From an uncultured Eubacteriales bacterium (lineage in GTDB: Bacteria; Bacillota; Clostridia; Christensenellales; CAG-138), in the NCBI GenBank assembly GCA_900550525.1, contig URSN01000024.1, positions 1 through 19,745 of the forward strand: a stretch of DNA of 19,745 nt. The letters run 5' to 3'. Position 1 is the stretch's first letter, and every line of letters starts with the position of its first letter. The translations under genes and the position numbers were made by a program. The notes under the pieces are model-generated. The model had not been told where the DNA came from. It searched no databases and was given only the letters and a program-made list of their open reading frames with translations. This document shows positions 6,634 through 13,879 of this stretch, piece by piece.

Positions 6634-8709
6634 ATGAAAGATTACACCGCAAAGGACATCCGCAACGTCGGCGTTTTCGGCCACGGCGGAGAGGGCAAGA
6701 CCACGCTGACGGAGGCCATGCTGTTCAACGCAGGGCTGCTGGAGCGGCTGGGCAAGGTGGAAAACGGCACGACGACCACCGACTTTGACCCGGAGGAGAT
6801 CAAGCGCACCATCTCCATCAACCTGGCGCTCGCGCCGCTGGAGTGGAAGGGCTGCAAGGTGAACGTCATCGACGCGCCGGGCTTTTTCGACTTCTACGGC
6901 GAGGTGACCGCGGCGATGGAGCTGGCCGACAGCGCCCTGATCGTCGTGGGCGCGGTGTCCGGCCCCGTCGTCGGCGCGGAGAAGGCCATGGCCATGTGCC
7001 AGAAGATGGGCAAGCCGCGCATGATGGTCATCAACCAGCTCGACCGCGAGAACGCCAGCTTTGAAAAGGTCATGGAGGCCGTGAACGAGAAGTTCGGCCC
7101 GTCCGTGGTGCCCATCCAGCTGCCCATCATGGAGGGCGGCGCATTCAAGGGCTATGTGGACATCGTGCACATGACCGGCCGCCTGTTCGACGGCAAGGGC
7201 GAGAAGGAGACGGAGATCCCCGCCGCACTCGCCGCCGAGGCGCAGGAGCTCTATGAAAAGCTGACCGAGGCCGCCGCCGAGAGCGACGAGGAACTGATGG
7301 AGAAATACTTCGACGCGGGCGAGCTCTCGCGCGAGGAGATCCTCAAGGGCCTGTCCATCGGCGTGCGCGAGGGCATCGTCACCCCGGTGTGCTGCACGTC
7401 CGCGGCGCTCAACATCGGCGTGTCCACGCTGCTGGACAACCTCGTGCATTACCTGCCCGCGGCCGACCAGGTGCGCCCCAAGGCCGCCGTGGACGCCAGG
7501 ACCGGCGCCGAGGTCGAGATCAAGCGCGACGGCCCGTTCGCCGCGCAGGTGCTCAAGACCGTCATCGACCAGTTCGGCAAGTACTCCATCGTGAAGGTGT
7601 ATGCCGGCACGCTCGACGCCAATCTCGCGCCCTACAACAGCAGCGCGGAGAAGCAGGAAAAGCCGGGCGCGCCCTACCTGATGCGCGGCAAAAAGACCAT
7701 CGCGCTCGAGCGCCTGAACGCGGGCGACATCGGCGCGCTGGGCAAGCTGCAGTTCACCGCCACGGGCGACACGCTCTGCGATGCGGCAAACCCCGTCCGC
7801 TTCCCGGCCATCGAGTTCCCGGCGCCGTGCATCAGCCTCGCCGTGACCGCCAAGAAGCAGGGCGAGGACGACAAGGTCATCGCCGGGCTCAACCGCATCC
7901 GCGAGGAGGACCCGACCATCGGCATCGAGAAGAACGCCGAGACGGGCGACGTGCTCATCCAGGGCCTGGGCGAGATGCACATCGACGTGGTGTGCAGCAA
8001 GCTCAAGAACAAGTCCAACGTGGAGGCCGTGCTCTCCGACCCGCGCATCCCGTACCGCGAGACCATCCACGCAAGCGCCGAGGCCGAGGGCAAGCACAAG
8101 AAGCAGTCCGGCGGCAGCGGCCAGTTCGGCGTGGTGCAGATGCGCTTTGAGCCGACGGCCGACGGGAGCGATTTCGAGTTCGTCAACGCCATCGTCGGCG
8201 GCGTGGTGCCCAAGGAGTACATCCCCGCCGTGGAGAAGGGCCTGCGCGAGGCCATGCAGCACGGCGTGCTGGCCGGCTACCCGATGGTCGGCATCAAGGC
8301 CACGCTCTACGACGGCAAGTACCACCCTGTCGATTCCAAGGAGGTCGCGTTCAAATCGGCCGCGCGCCTGTCCTACAAGGCCGCCTGCGCCAAGGCCTCG
8401 CCCGCGCTGATCGAGCCGATCTACCGCTACGACATCCTCGTCCCGTCCGACTACGTGGGCGACATCATCGGCGACCTGAACCGCCGCCGCGGCCGCATGC
8501 TGGGCATGAACCCGGTGGACGGCGGCATGACGGAGGTCGTGGCCGAGGCACCGCTGTCGGAGATGTTCAAGTATGCGACCGACCTGCGCTCCATGACGCA
8601 GGCGCGCGGCTCGTTCAAGTCCGAGTTCGTGCGCTACGAGGATGTGCCGGGGAACCTGGCGCAGAAGATCATCGAGCAGGCCAAGCGCGAGGAGGAGGAG
8701 GACGAGTAA
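6634..8709 (+). CDS. EF-G-like translation factor GTPase (FusA2-type paralogue)
   Basis: This 691-residue protein has the five-domain EF-G layout. The GTPase domain has G1 GHGGEGKTT (residues 16-24), G3 DAPGFFDF (80-87) and a G4 position NQLD (134-137). The domain II/III junction shows GEMHIDVV, domain IV starts near KHKKQSGGSGQFG, and a C-terminal YATDLRSMTQARGSF region precedes an acidic tail. It belongs to the EF-G-like subfamily found beside the true fusA, not to the housekeeping EF-G, whose G1 is normally GHVDAGKTT and whose G3 is DTPGHVDF. The histidine equivalent in PGH, needed for GTP hydrolysis in EF-G, is Phe84 here, and the G4 lysine of NKxD is Gln135. The start is preceded by CAGGGGG; its own promoter and terminator flank it, so it looks monocistronic. 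Its role, whether in translation, ribosome stress or tetracycline-like protection, cannot be assigned. Confidence 0.9.
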   Translation: MKDYTAKDIRNVGVFGHGGEGKTTLTEAMLFNAGLLERLGKVENGTTTTDFDPEEIKRTISINLALAPLEWKGCKVNVIDAPGFFDFYGEVTAAMELADSALIVVGAVSGPVVGAEKAMAMCQKMGKPRMMVINQLDRENASFEKVMEAVNEKFGPSVVPIQLPIMEGGAFKGYVDIVHMTGRLFDGKGEKETEIPAALAAEAQELYEKLTEAAAESDEELMEKYFDAGELSREEILKGLSIGVREGIVTPVCCTSAALNIGVSTLLDNLVHYLPAADQVRPKAAVDARTGAEVEIKRDGPFAAQVLKTVIDQFGKYSIVKVYAGTLDANLAPYNSSAEKQEKPGAPYLMRGKKTIALERLNAGDIGALGKLQFTATGDTLCDAANPVRFPAIEFPAPCISLAVTAKKQGEDDKVIAGLNRIREEDPTIGIEKNAETGDVLIQGLGEMHIDVVCSKLKNKSNVEAVLSDPRIPYRETIHASAEAEGKHKKQSGGSGQFGVVQMRFEPTADGSDFEFVNAIVGGVVPKEYIPAVEKGLREAMQHGVLAGYPMVGIKATLYDGKYHPVDSKEVAFKSAARLSYKAACAKASPALIEPIYRYDILVPSDYVGDIIGDLNRRRGRMLGMNPVDGGMTEVVAEAPLSEMFKYATDLRSMTQARGSFKSEFVRYEDVPGNLAQKIIEQAKREEEEDE

Positions 8710-8767
8710 CGCGCCCGCACGGGTGCGCCGCCGTCGGATGCGCCGTCAGGCGCGCCGTCTCAAAGCC

Positions 8768-8802
8768 AAAGCGCCGGGAGCGGTTTCGCCCCCGGCGCTT
8801 TT
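8768..8802 (+). terminator. Intrinsic terminator after the EF-G-like gene
   Basis: AAAGCGCCGGG (8768-8778) pairs perfectly with CCCGGCGCTTT (8791-8801) around a 12-nt loop, and the stem ends in TTTT. It lies 59 nt after the stop codon. The A-run on the left makes it potentially bidirectional. Confidence 0.85.
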
Positions 8803-9151
8803 CCATGCCCGCGCGCTCCGGCCCGCCGCGCCCGGCGTTGCGTGGCGGCCCCAGCGCCGGGAGAGGGCTGCGGCGCAGGAAATCGTCCGGCGCGCCATCG
8901 CCAAAGCCAATGCTCAGGTGCCATCAAGCAACATGCACAGATTTGATGGACAGCCCGCTGTTTCCGCGCAGCTAAGGGAAAGAGGCGCGTAATTTGCATC
9001 CGCATGATAGAATACGTTCGGGCAGAGCGAGGGGAACATCAGGGGTCTGCGTTCCGCAGATATTCCGCAAAGATAAGGAACTCTACGCTCCGTGTGTGTG
9101 CATGAAATGACCCATCGCCTACAATAAGGGCAGAAAGGAGGACCGCAGCCA
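8803..9151. other. Intergenic leader region with composition shift and a short perfect hairpin
   Basis: No gene is supported in these 349 bases. GC content drops visibly from about 8890 onward, matching the following HTH gene. TCTGCG (9046-9051) and CGCAGA (9055-9060) form a perfect 6-bp hairpin with a 3-nt loop. Possible -10 hexamers TAGAAT (9008-9013) and TACAAT (9120-9125) lack a good -35 at 17 nt, so the promoter of the next gene is not settled. AAAGGAGG just upstream of 9152 is a clear ribosome site. Confidence 0.45.
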
Positions 9152-9757
9152 ATGGACCAAATCCGAATCGGCAAATTTATAGCCGAATCAAGAAAATCAA
9201 TGAACCTCACCCAAAGGCAGCTTGCCGACGCGCTTTCCATCAGCGACAAAACAATTTCCAAATGGGAGTGCGGAAAAGGACTTCCCGAAGTTTCTCTCAT
9301 GCTGCCATTGTGCGCGGCATTGGATATTACCGTCAATGATCTGCTTTCGGGTGAAAAGGTTTCCGCAACCGATTATCAAAAGAGAGCGGAGGGAAACATG
9401 ATGAACTTGATGAAGGAAAACGAAGAAAACAGGAAAAGAATGGTGCTGAGCATCATTACCGTCACAATCACGGTCATCGCTGTATGCGCCCTGATCGTCA
9501 TAGCATCCTATATCGACCTGCCTGCGGCGGTACGGATCATATTGATTGCAGGCGCTGCTTTAGTGGCGGCAGCGGGCACAGCGGCGGGCGTCATGCTCGA
9601 CATTGAGGCTGGTTATTTTGAGTGTCCTCATTGTAAAGAACTTTTTGTCCCGAGCATGAATGAGTATGTGAAAGGCTATCATACCTTTACAAAGCGCAGA
9701 TTGACCTGTCCTGCATGCGGTAAAACGGGAATGTGCAAACACCGTATCACAAGATAA
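9152..9757 (+). CDS. XRE-family HTH regulator with two membrane helices and C-terminal zinc ribbon
   Basis: This 201-residue product has an N-terminal Cro/C1-type helix-turn-helix (about 5-62; LTQRQLADALSISDKTISKW, GKGLPEVSLMLPLC, VNDLLSGE). A basic/acidic linker follows, then two hydrophobic helices (about 98-121 and 127-150) and a zinc-ribbon-like tail with CPHC (158-161), CPAC (186-189) and another Cys-His near 194. A DNA-binding domain tethered to the membrane suggests a one-component sensor, perhaps of redox, metal or envelope state; no target is known. The start ATG is fixed by AAAGGAGG about 10 nt upstream. Base composition and codon use (AAA, AAT, ATT, GAA) are clearly AT-richer than both neighbours, which suggests recent acquisition. 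It is convergent with the second XRE gene. Confidence 0.85.
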   Translation: MDQIRIGKFIAESRKSMNLTQRQLADALSISDKTISKWECGKGLPEVSLMLPLCAALDITVNDLLSGEKVSATDYQKRAEGNMMNLMKENEENRKRMVLSIITVTITVIAVCALIVIASYIDLPAAVRIILIAGAALVAAAGTAAGVMLDIEAGYFECPHCKELFVPSMNEYVKGYHTFTKRRLTCPACGKTGMCKHRITR

Positions 9758-9810
9758 ATACGGCTTCCGGCAACAGCAAGGCCGGCCGGGCCAGGAAACG
9801 GGAACGAGAA

Positions 9811-9831
9811 GCGGCGCACTATGTGCGCCGC
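9811..9831. terminator. Perfect 9-bp hairpin between convergent regulator genes
   Basis: GCGGCGCAC (9811-9819) and GTGCGCCGC (9823-9831) form a perfect stem with a 3-nt loop. No T-run follows on either strand, but its position midway between two convergent stop codons (9757 and 9874) fits a bidirectional transcription stop. Confidence 0.45.
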
Positions 9832-9873
9832 CATTGACTGCCCCGCCTGCCTTTGTAAAAGGGCCCGCCGCCC

Positions 9874-10932
9874 TCACGGCGCATAGCGGAACGAGCCGCT
9901 GCCAACGGCGACGACGCCCCGGACGGCGCGCCCGTCGGGCGCGTCCGCATCCGGCGCGCCCTTGACCGCGCTCGAGCCAAATGCGCGGTCCACATCCGGC
10001 GCAAGGCGCACCGAGCGCGGCAGGACGATGGTCGCCGAGCCGAACGACACGTCGAGCCGCAGCTTTGCGCCGGGGGTCACGCGCCTGCAGCCGGTCAGGT
10101 CAAGCGTCGCCGCGCCAAAGGAGACGTCCACCTCCCCGCCCAGGAAATCGCGGCCGCTCATCGCCTCCCGCTTCACATCGGAAAACGCGCACGAAAGGCG
10201 GACAAACCCATCCTCATCGGAATATTCATCCACCGGTTCGCGCTCCCCGCCGCCCTCATCGCCGGAGAACGATGCGCCGATCCCGCGCCGCGCCATGAGC
10301 CGCGGGAAGAACTGATCGAGCAGGATCGACAGCCCGATGAGCACCAGCGCCGCCGGCCAGAGGATATCCCACGTGAGCACATACGTCACCGCGCCGAGGT
10401 TGAACAGGAGATAGTACAGCCCGAGCAGCGCCAGCGCGAGGGAAAAGAGCGAGAAGCGCCGGCACGTCCACGCCACGCCGAGGCCCAGCAGCGCCGCCGG
10501 CCATACGATGCCCCAGAGCGTCGGCTTGCCCGCAAGCGGCCAGAGCCCGAAGCGGTCCAGCAGCACCGCCGCGCCTATGAGCGCGATCAGCAGCCCCCAG
10601 AACACGCCGCCGCGCAGGCCGATGTCCCACGTCCGGTTCCATCCGGCCGAATCGCGCTGTTTTTCGCCATCCTCCGCGCGGCGGCTCTTATCGGTATCCA
10701 CGACCACGACGCGCGGCTCCACCGGGCGCACGCCCAGCAGCTCGTCCGTGCTGACGCCGAGGAGCTCCGCAAGCCCCGGCAGGAGCGAGATGTCCGGACA
10801 GGACACGTCGTTTTCCCACTTGCTCACCGCCTGCGCCGTCACGCCCAGGCGCTCGGCCACCTGCTCCTGCGTCAGCCCCGCCTGCCTGCGCAGCGCGGCG
10901 ATGCGCCGGCCCATCGTTTCGCGTTCCTCCAT
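9874..10932 (-). CDS. XRE-family HTH fused to four membrane helices and LiaF-like C-terminal domain
   Basis: This 352-residue protein reads leftward. Residues about 8-60 are a Cro/C1 helix-turn-helix (LTQEQVAERLGVTAQAVSKW, then DELLGV). After a polar linker come four hydrophobic segments (about 108-125, 137-157, 160-182, 186-207), with the repeated WP(A)ALLxLG pattern seen in DUF5668/LiaF-type membrane modules. The C-terminus contains the repeated short beta-strands DVSFGAATLDLTGC and DVSFGSATIVLP, then RAFGSSAVKG, typical of the LiaF/DUF2154 'cell-wall-active antibiotic response' beta-solenoid. LiaF proteins inhibit the LiaSR envelope-stress system; fusion with an HTH suggests a self-contained membrane regulator. 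The start ATG at 10932 is chosen because GGAGG (10943-10947) precedes it; an in-frame ATG at 10971 would put the RBS inside the gene. It is divergent from def. Confidence 0.85.
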   Translation of the reverse strand: MEERETMGRRIAALRRQAGLTQEQVAERLGVTAQAVSKWENDVSCPDISLLPGLAELLGVSTDELLGVRPVEPRVVVVDTDKSRRAEDGEKQRDSAGWNRTWDIGLRGGVFWGLLIALIGAAVLLDRFGLWPLAGKPTLWGIVWPAALLGLGVAWTCRRFSLFSLALALLGLYYLLFNLGAVTYVLTWDILWPAALVLIGLSILLDQFFPRLMARRGIGASFSGDEGGGEREPVDEYSDEDGFVRLSCAFSDVKREAMSGRDFLGGEVDVSFGAATLDLTGCRRVTPGAKLRLDVSFGSATIVLPRSVRLAPDVDRAFGSSAVKGAPDADAPDGRAVRGVVAVGSGSFRYAP

Positions 10933-11019
10933 ATTCCGATCGCCTCCTTTTTTCTGGCAACAGCATACCATACGCCCGCCGGTTTGAACAGCGCCGGGCC
11001 TTCAAGTCCGGCAATTCCG

Positions 11020-11036
11020 CTCAACCGGCAGTTGAG
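11020..11036. repeat. Inverted repeat in the divergent XRE-LiaF/def intergenic region
   Basis: CTCAAC (11020-11025) and GTTGAG (11031-11036) are perfect inverted half-sites separated by 5 nt. They lie upstream of the def promoter and upstream of the leftward HTH gene. A dyad of this size beside an XRE gene could be an operator, but it could equally be a hairpin; no second copy of the half-site is obvious. Confidence 0.4.
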
Positions 11037-11057
11037 GGAAAACAACCGCCGGTTTCC

Positions 11058-11086
11058 TTTACAGCTTAACCGCGCCGCGGTATAAT
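11058..11086 (+). promoter_or_regulatory. Strong SigA-type promoter of the def operon
   Basis: TTTACA (11058-11063), a 17-nt spacer and a perfect TATAAT (11081-11086) place the transcription start near 11093, leaving a 5' leader of about 67 nt before def. No other good promoter is visible until after rpe, so it probably serves def to rpe. Confidence 0.85.
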
Positions 11087-11159
11087 GTAGAAGGAAAAGC
11101 ATACGCTTGCGCGCCGCGCTCTCGGGGGACGCCCGGCGCGGCGGGAAAGGAACGGAACT

Positions 11160-11639
11160 ATGGCGCTGAGGACCATCCGCACCGGCGACGACCCCTGCCT
11201 GACGAAGGCCTGCCGCCCGGTGGAACGCTTTGACGGGCGGCTCAAGGAGCTGCTGGACGATATGTTCGAATCCATGTATCATGCCGACGGCGTGGGCCTT
11301 GCCGCGCCGCAGGTGGGCGTGCTGCGCCGCGCCGTGGTCATCGACGTCGGCGAGGGGCCGGTGGAGCTGGTCAACCCGCGCATCACGCACAGCGAGGGCG
11401 TGCAGGGCGACCTGGAGGGCTGCCTCTCCTTTCCCGGGCAATCCGGCTATGTGGAGCGCGCCATGCGCGTGAAGGTCGAGGGCTACGACCGCTACGGCAC
11501 GCTGCGCTCCTACGAGGCGGAGGGCCAGTTCGCGCGCGCGGAGCAGCATGAGCTGGACCATCTGGACGGGCTGACGTTCCTCAGGCTCCGGAAGGAGCCG
11601 CCGGAGGGCTTTGCGCAGCAGGCGGACGGCCGCGGCTGA
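11160..11639 (+). CDS. def: Peptide deformylase
   Basis: Peptide deformylase is a metalloenzyme removing the N-formyl group from nascent proteins at the ribosome. The 159-residue product carries all three family motifs: GVGLAAPQVG (44-53), EGCLSFPG (86-93) with metal-ligand Cys88, and QHELDHLDG (129-137) with metal ligands His130 and His134 and catalytic Glu131. The short length and the EGCLS sequence are those of active type I enzymes. ATG at 11160 follows GGGAAAGGAA. It is the first gene of the operon, 45 nt before fmt, coupling formylation and deformylation. Unlike the B. subtilis arrangement, priA is not directly upstream. Confidence 0.96.
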   Translation: MALRTIRTGDDPCLTKACRPVERFDGRLKELLDDMFESMYHADGVGLAAPQVGVLRRAVVIDVGEGPVELVNPRITHSEGVQGDLEGCLSFPGQSGYVERAMRVKVEGYDRYGTLRSYEAEGQFARAEQHELDHLDGLTFLRLRKEPPEGFAQQADGRG

Positions 11640-11684
11640 GCGCATCGCGCCCGCCGCGGCGGCGCGGCAAAAGGAGGAATCGGC

Positions 11685-12614
11685 ATGAAAATCGCCTTTT
11701 TGGGGACGCCGGCGTTCGCCGTCCCCTCGCTGCAGGCGCTCATCGACGCGGGGCATACGCTGTGCGTCTTTTCCCAGCCGGACCGGCCGGCCGGCCGGCA
11801 TGGCACGGTCGCGCCGACGCCGGTGAAGGCGCTCGCGCTCGCGCACGGCATCCCGGTGCGCCAGTTTGAGCGCATCCGCAGCGCGGAGGGCGCGGCGGCG
11901 CTGCGGGATTTTGCGCCGGAGCTGATGGTCACGGCGGCGTTCGGGCAGCTGCTCTCACAGGAAAACCTCGACGTGCCGCCGCTGGGCTGCATCAACGTGC
12001 ACGCCTCGCTCCTGCCCCGCTACCGCGGGCCCGCTCCCATCCAGTGGGCGGTCATCGACGGCGAGAAGGAGACGGGCGTGACGACCATGATGACCGACAT
12101 CGGCATGGACACGGGCGACATCCTGCTCTTTGAGCGCACGCCCATCGGCGCGCAGGAGACGGCGGGCGAGCTCTACGAGCGGCTGGCGGCCATCGGCGCG
12201 CGCGTGCTGATGCGCACGCTCGATCAGCTTGCCGCCGGCACGCTCGTGCGCACGCCGCAGGACGCGGCCGCGGCCACCCGCTGCCCCATGCTCAAAAAGG
12301 AGCACGGCAAGCTCGACTTTTCGCAGCCGGCGCAGCGCGTGCACGACCGCGTGCGCGGCGTGAACCCGTGGCCCGGCGCATACGCCGCGATCGACGGCGG
12401 CGAGACGCTCAAGATCTGGAAAACGCGCCTGACGGGCGCGCAGGGCGCGGCGCTGCCGCCCGGCGCGTGCGTGGGCGACGCGCGCGAGGGCCTGTTCGTA
12501 AAATGTGCGGATGAGCTGCTGGAGCTGCTCGAGGTGCAGGCCCCCGGCGGCAGGCGGCTTGACGGGCGCGCGTTCCTGCGCGGCCGGCCGCTCGCGGGGC
12601 GCGTGCTCTCATGA
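11685..12614 (+). CDS. fmt: Methionyl-tRNA formyltransferase
   Basis: This enzyme formylates initiator Met-tRNA using 10-formyltetrahydrofolate in the cytosol. The 309-residue protein begins MKIAFLGTPAFAVPSLQAL, a family hallmark. It contains the catalytic triad Asn104, His106 (INVHASLLPRYRGPAPIQWA) and Asp142 (TDIGMDTGD), and the C-terminal OB-like tRNA-binding domain begins near residue 210 (VRGVNPWPGAYA). AAAGGAGG upstream supports ATG 11685. It overlaps rsmB by 4 nt (ATGA), so the two are translationally coupled. Confidence 0.97.
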   Translation: MKIAFLGTPAFAVPSLQALIDAGHTLCVFSQPDRPAGRHGTVAPTPVKALALAHGIPVRQFERIRSAEGAAALRDFAPELMVTAAFGQLLSQENLDVPPLGCINVHASLLPRYRGPAPIQWAVIDGEKETGVTTMMTDIGMDTGDILLFERTPIGAQETAGELYERLAAIGARVLMRTLDQLAAGTLVRTPQDAAAATRCPMLKKEHGKLDFSQPAQRVHDRVRGVNPWPGAYAAIDGGETLKIWKTRLTGAQGAALPPGACVGDAREGLFVKCADELLELLEVQAPGGRRLDGRAFLRGRPLAGRVLS

Positions 12615-13879
12615 ATGTGCGGCGCCTGGCGCTCGCGGTGCTGACGGATGTGACCGACGGCGGCGCCTACGCCAACCTCCGCCTCAAGCAGGCGCAGGCC
12701 GGCCTTCCGGAGGCGGACGCGCGCTTTCTCGCCGCGCTGGTGTACGGGACGCTCGAGCGGCTGCTCTACCTCGACCATGTGCTGGCGGCCTATGCGCCCG
12801 GCCGGGCGAAGAAGGCCGTGCGCGGCATTTTGCGGCTGGGCGCGTGCGAGCTGCTGTTCCTGCGCACGCCGCCGCACGCGGCGGTATCGGAATATGTGTC
12901 GCTGTGCCGGGCGCTCGGCAAGGGCGGCGCGGCGGGGTTTGTCAACGCCGTGCTGCGCCGCGTCGACCGCGAGCGCGGTACGCCGCCCCCGCTGCCCGCG
13001 GCGCTGGACGAGCGGCTGTCCATCCGGTACAGCCATCCGCTGTGGCTGGTGCGCATGTGGCTCGGGGAGCTGGGCCGGGAGGAGACGGAGCGCCTGCTCG
13101 CCTGCCCGCCGCTGCCGCAGTGCGTGCGCGCGCAGTACCCGGAGACGGCCGAGGGGCTGCTCGCCTCGCTCCCCTGCCCCGCCGAACGCGGGCGGATGGA
13201 CGCAAACTGCCTGCGCCTTGCGCGCGGGCTGGACGTGACGGCGAGCGAAGCGTTTGCCGCCGGGCGGATGACCGTGCAGGGCGAGGGCGCGATGCTCGCC
13301 TGCCGGGCGCTGGGCGACTGCCGCGGGCTGAGCGTGCTCGACGCGTGCGCCGCGCCGGGCGGCAAGAGCGCCTACATCGCATCGCTTGCGCAAAACGACG
13401 TGGCGCTGACCTGTTTTGAGCTGCACGAGCACCGGGTCGCGCTGCTTGAGCGCACGCTCGAGCGGCTGCACGTCGCCGCGCGCATCGAGCGGCGGGACGC
13501 GGCCGTATTCGACCCGGCGTATGCGGACGCGTTCGACGCGGTGCTCGTGGACGCGCCGTGCTCCGGGCTGGGGCTGCTCGCGGGCAAGCCCGACCTGCGC
13601 TACCGGGCGGCGGCGGATGACGTGGCGCCGCTCGCCGCCGTGCAGGCCGCCATACTGGACGCCTGCGCGCGCTATGTGCGGCCGGGCGGGGTGCTCGTGT
13701 ACGCCACGTGCACCGTCAGCCGGCGCGAGAACGGGGAGCAGGCCGCCGCCTTCCTCGCGCGGCATGCGGACTTTGCGCCCGACGCGCTGCCGTTTGCGCA
13801 GGGGCACGCCCTGCAGCTGCTGCCGCATGTGCACGGCACGGAGGGCTTTTTCATGGCGAGGATGAGACGATGTACCTGA
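12611..13879 (+). CDS. rsmB: 16S rRNA (cytosine-967-C5)-methyltransferase RsmB
   Basis: RsmB uses SAM to methylate C967 of 16S rRNA. The 422-residue product has an N-terminal NusB-like helical domain (about 1-140; RRLALAVL, FLAALVYGTLER, VNAVLRR) and a C-terminal Rossmann methyltransferase domain. The SAM motif is DACAAPGGKSAYIA. Two Cys motifs are present: DAPCSGLG with Cys317 (product release) and YATCT with Cys367, the catalytic nucleophile position. The length is typical. The start overlaps the fmt stop in ATGA, with no strong SD of its own, consistent with coupling. It ends 10 nt into rlmN. Confidence 0.95.
   Translation: MNVRRLALAVLTDVTDGGAYANLRLKQAQAGLPEADARFLAALVYGTLERLLYLDHVLAAYAPGRAKKAVRGILRLGACELLFLRTPPHAAVSEYVSLCRALGKGGAAGFVNAVLRRVDRERGTPPPLPAALDERLSIRYSHPLWLVRMWLGELGREETERLLACPPLPQCVRAQYPETAEGLLASLPCPAERGRMDANCLRLARGLDVTASEAFAAGRMTVQGEGAMLACRALGDCRGLSVLDACAAPGGKSAYIASLAQNDVALTCFELHEHRVALLERTLERLHVAARIERRDAAVFDPAYADAFDAVLVDAPCSGLGLLAGKPDLRYRAAADDVAPLAAVQAAILDACARYVRPGGVLVYATCTVSRRENGEQAAAFLARHADFAPDALPFAQGHALQLLPHVHGTEGFFMARMRRCT

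Noticed and set aside
6598..8325. 575-codon leftward frame opposite the EF-G-like gene
   Set aside because: It mirrors the third-position GC bias of the true gene; there is no recognisable domain, and it overlaps the terminated sense gene entirely.
8921..8948. CCATCAA and TTTGATGG inverted repeat as an attachment site or terminator
   Set aside because: The arms are short with a 12-nt gap, no T-run follows and no recombinase gene or second copy is present.
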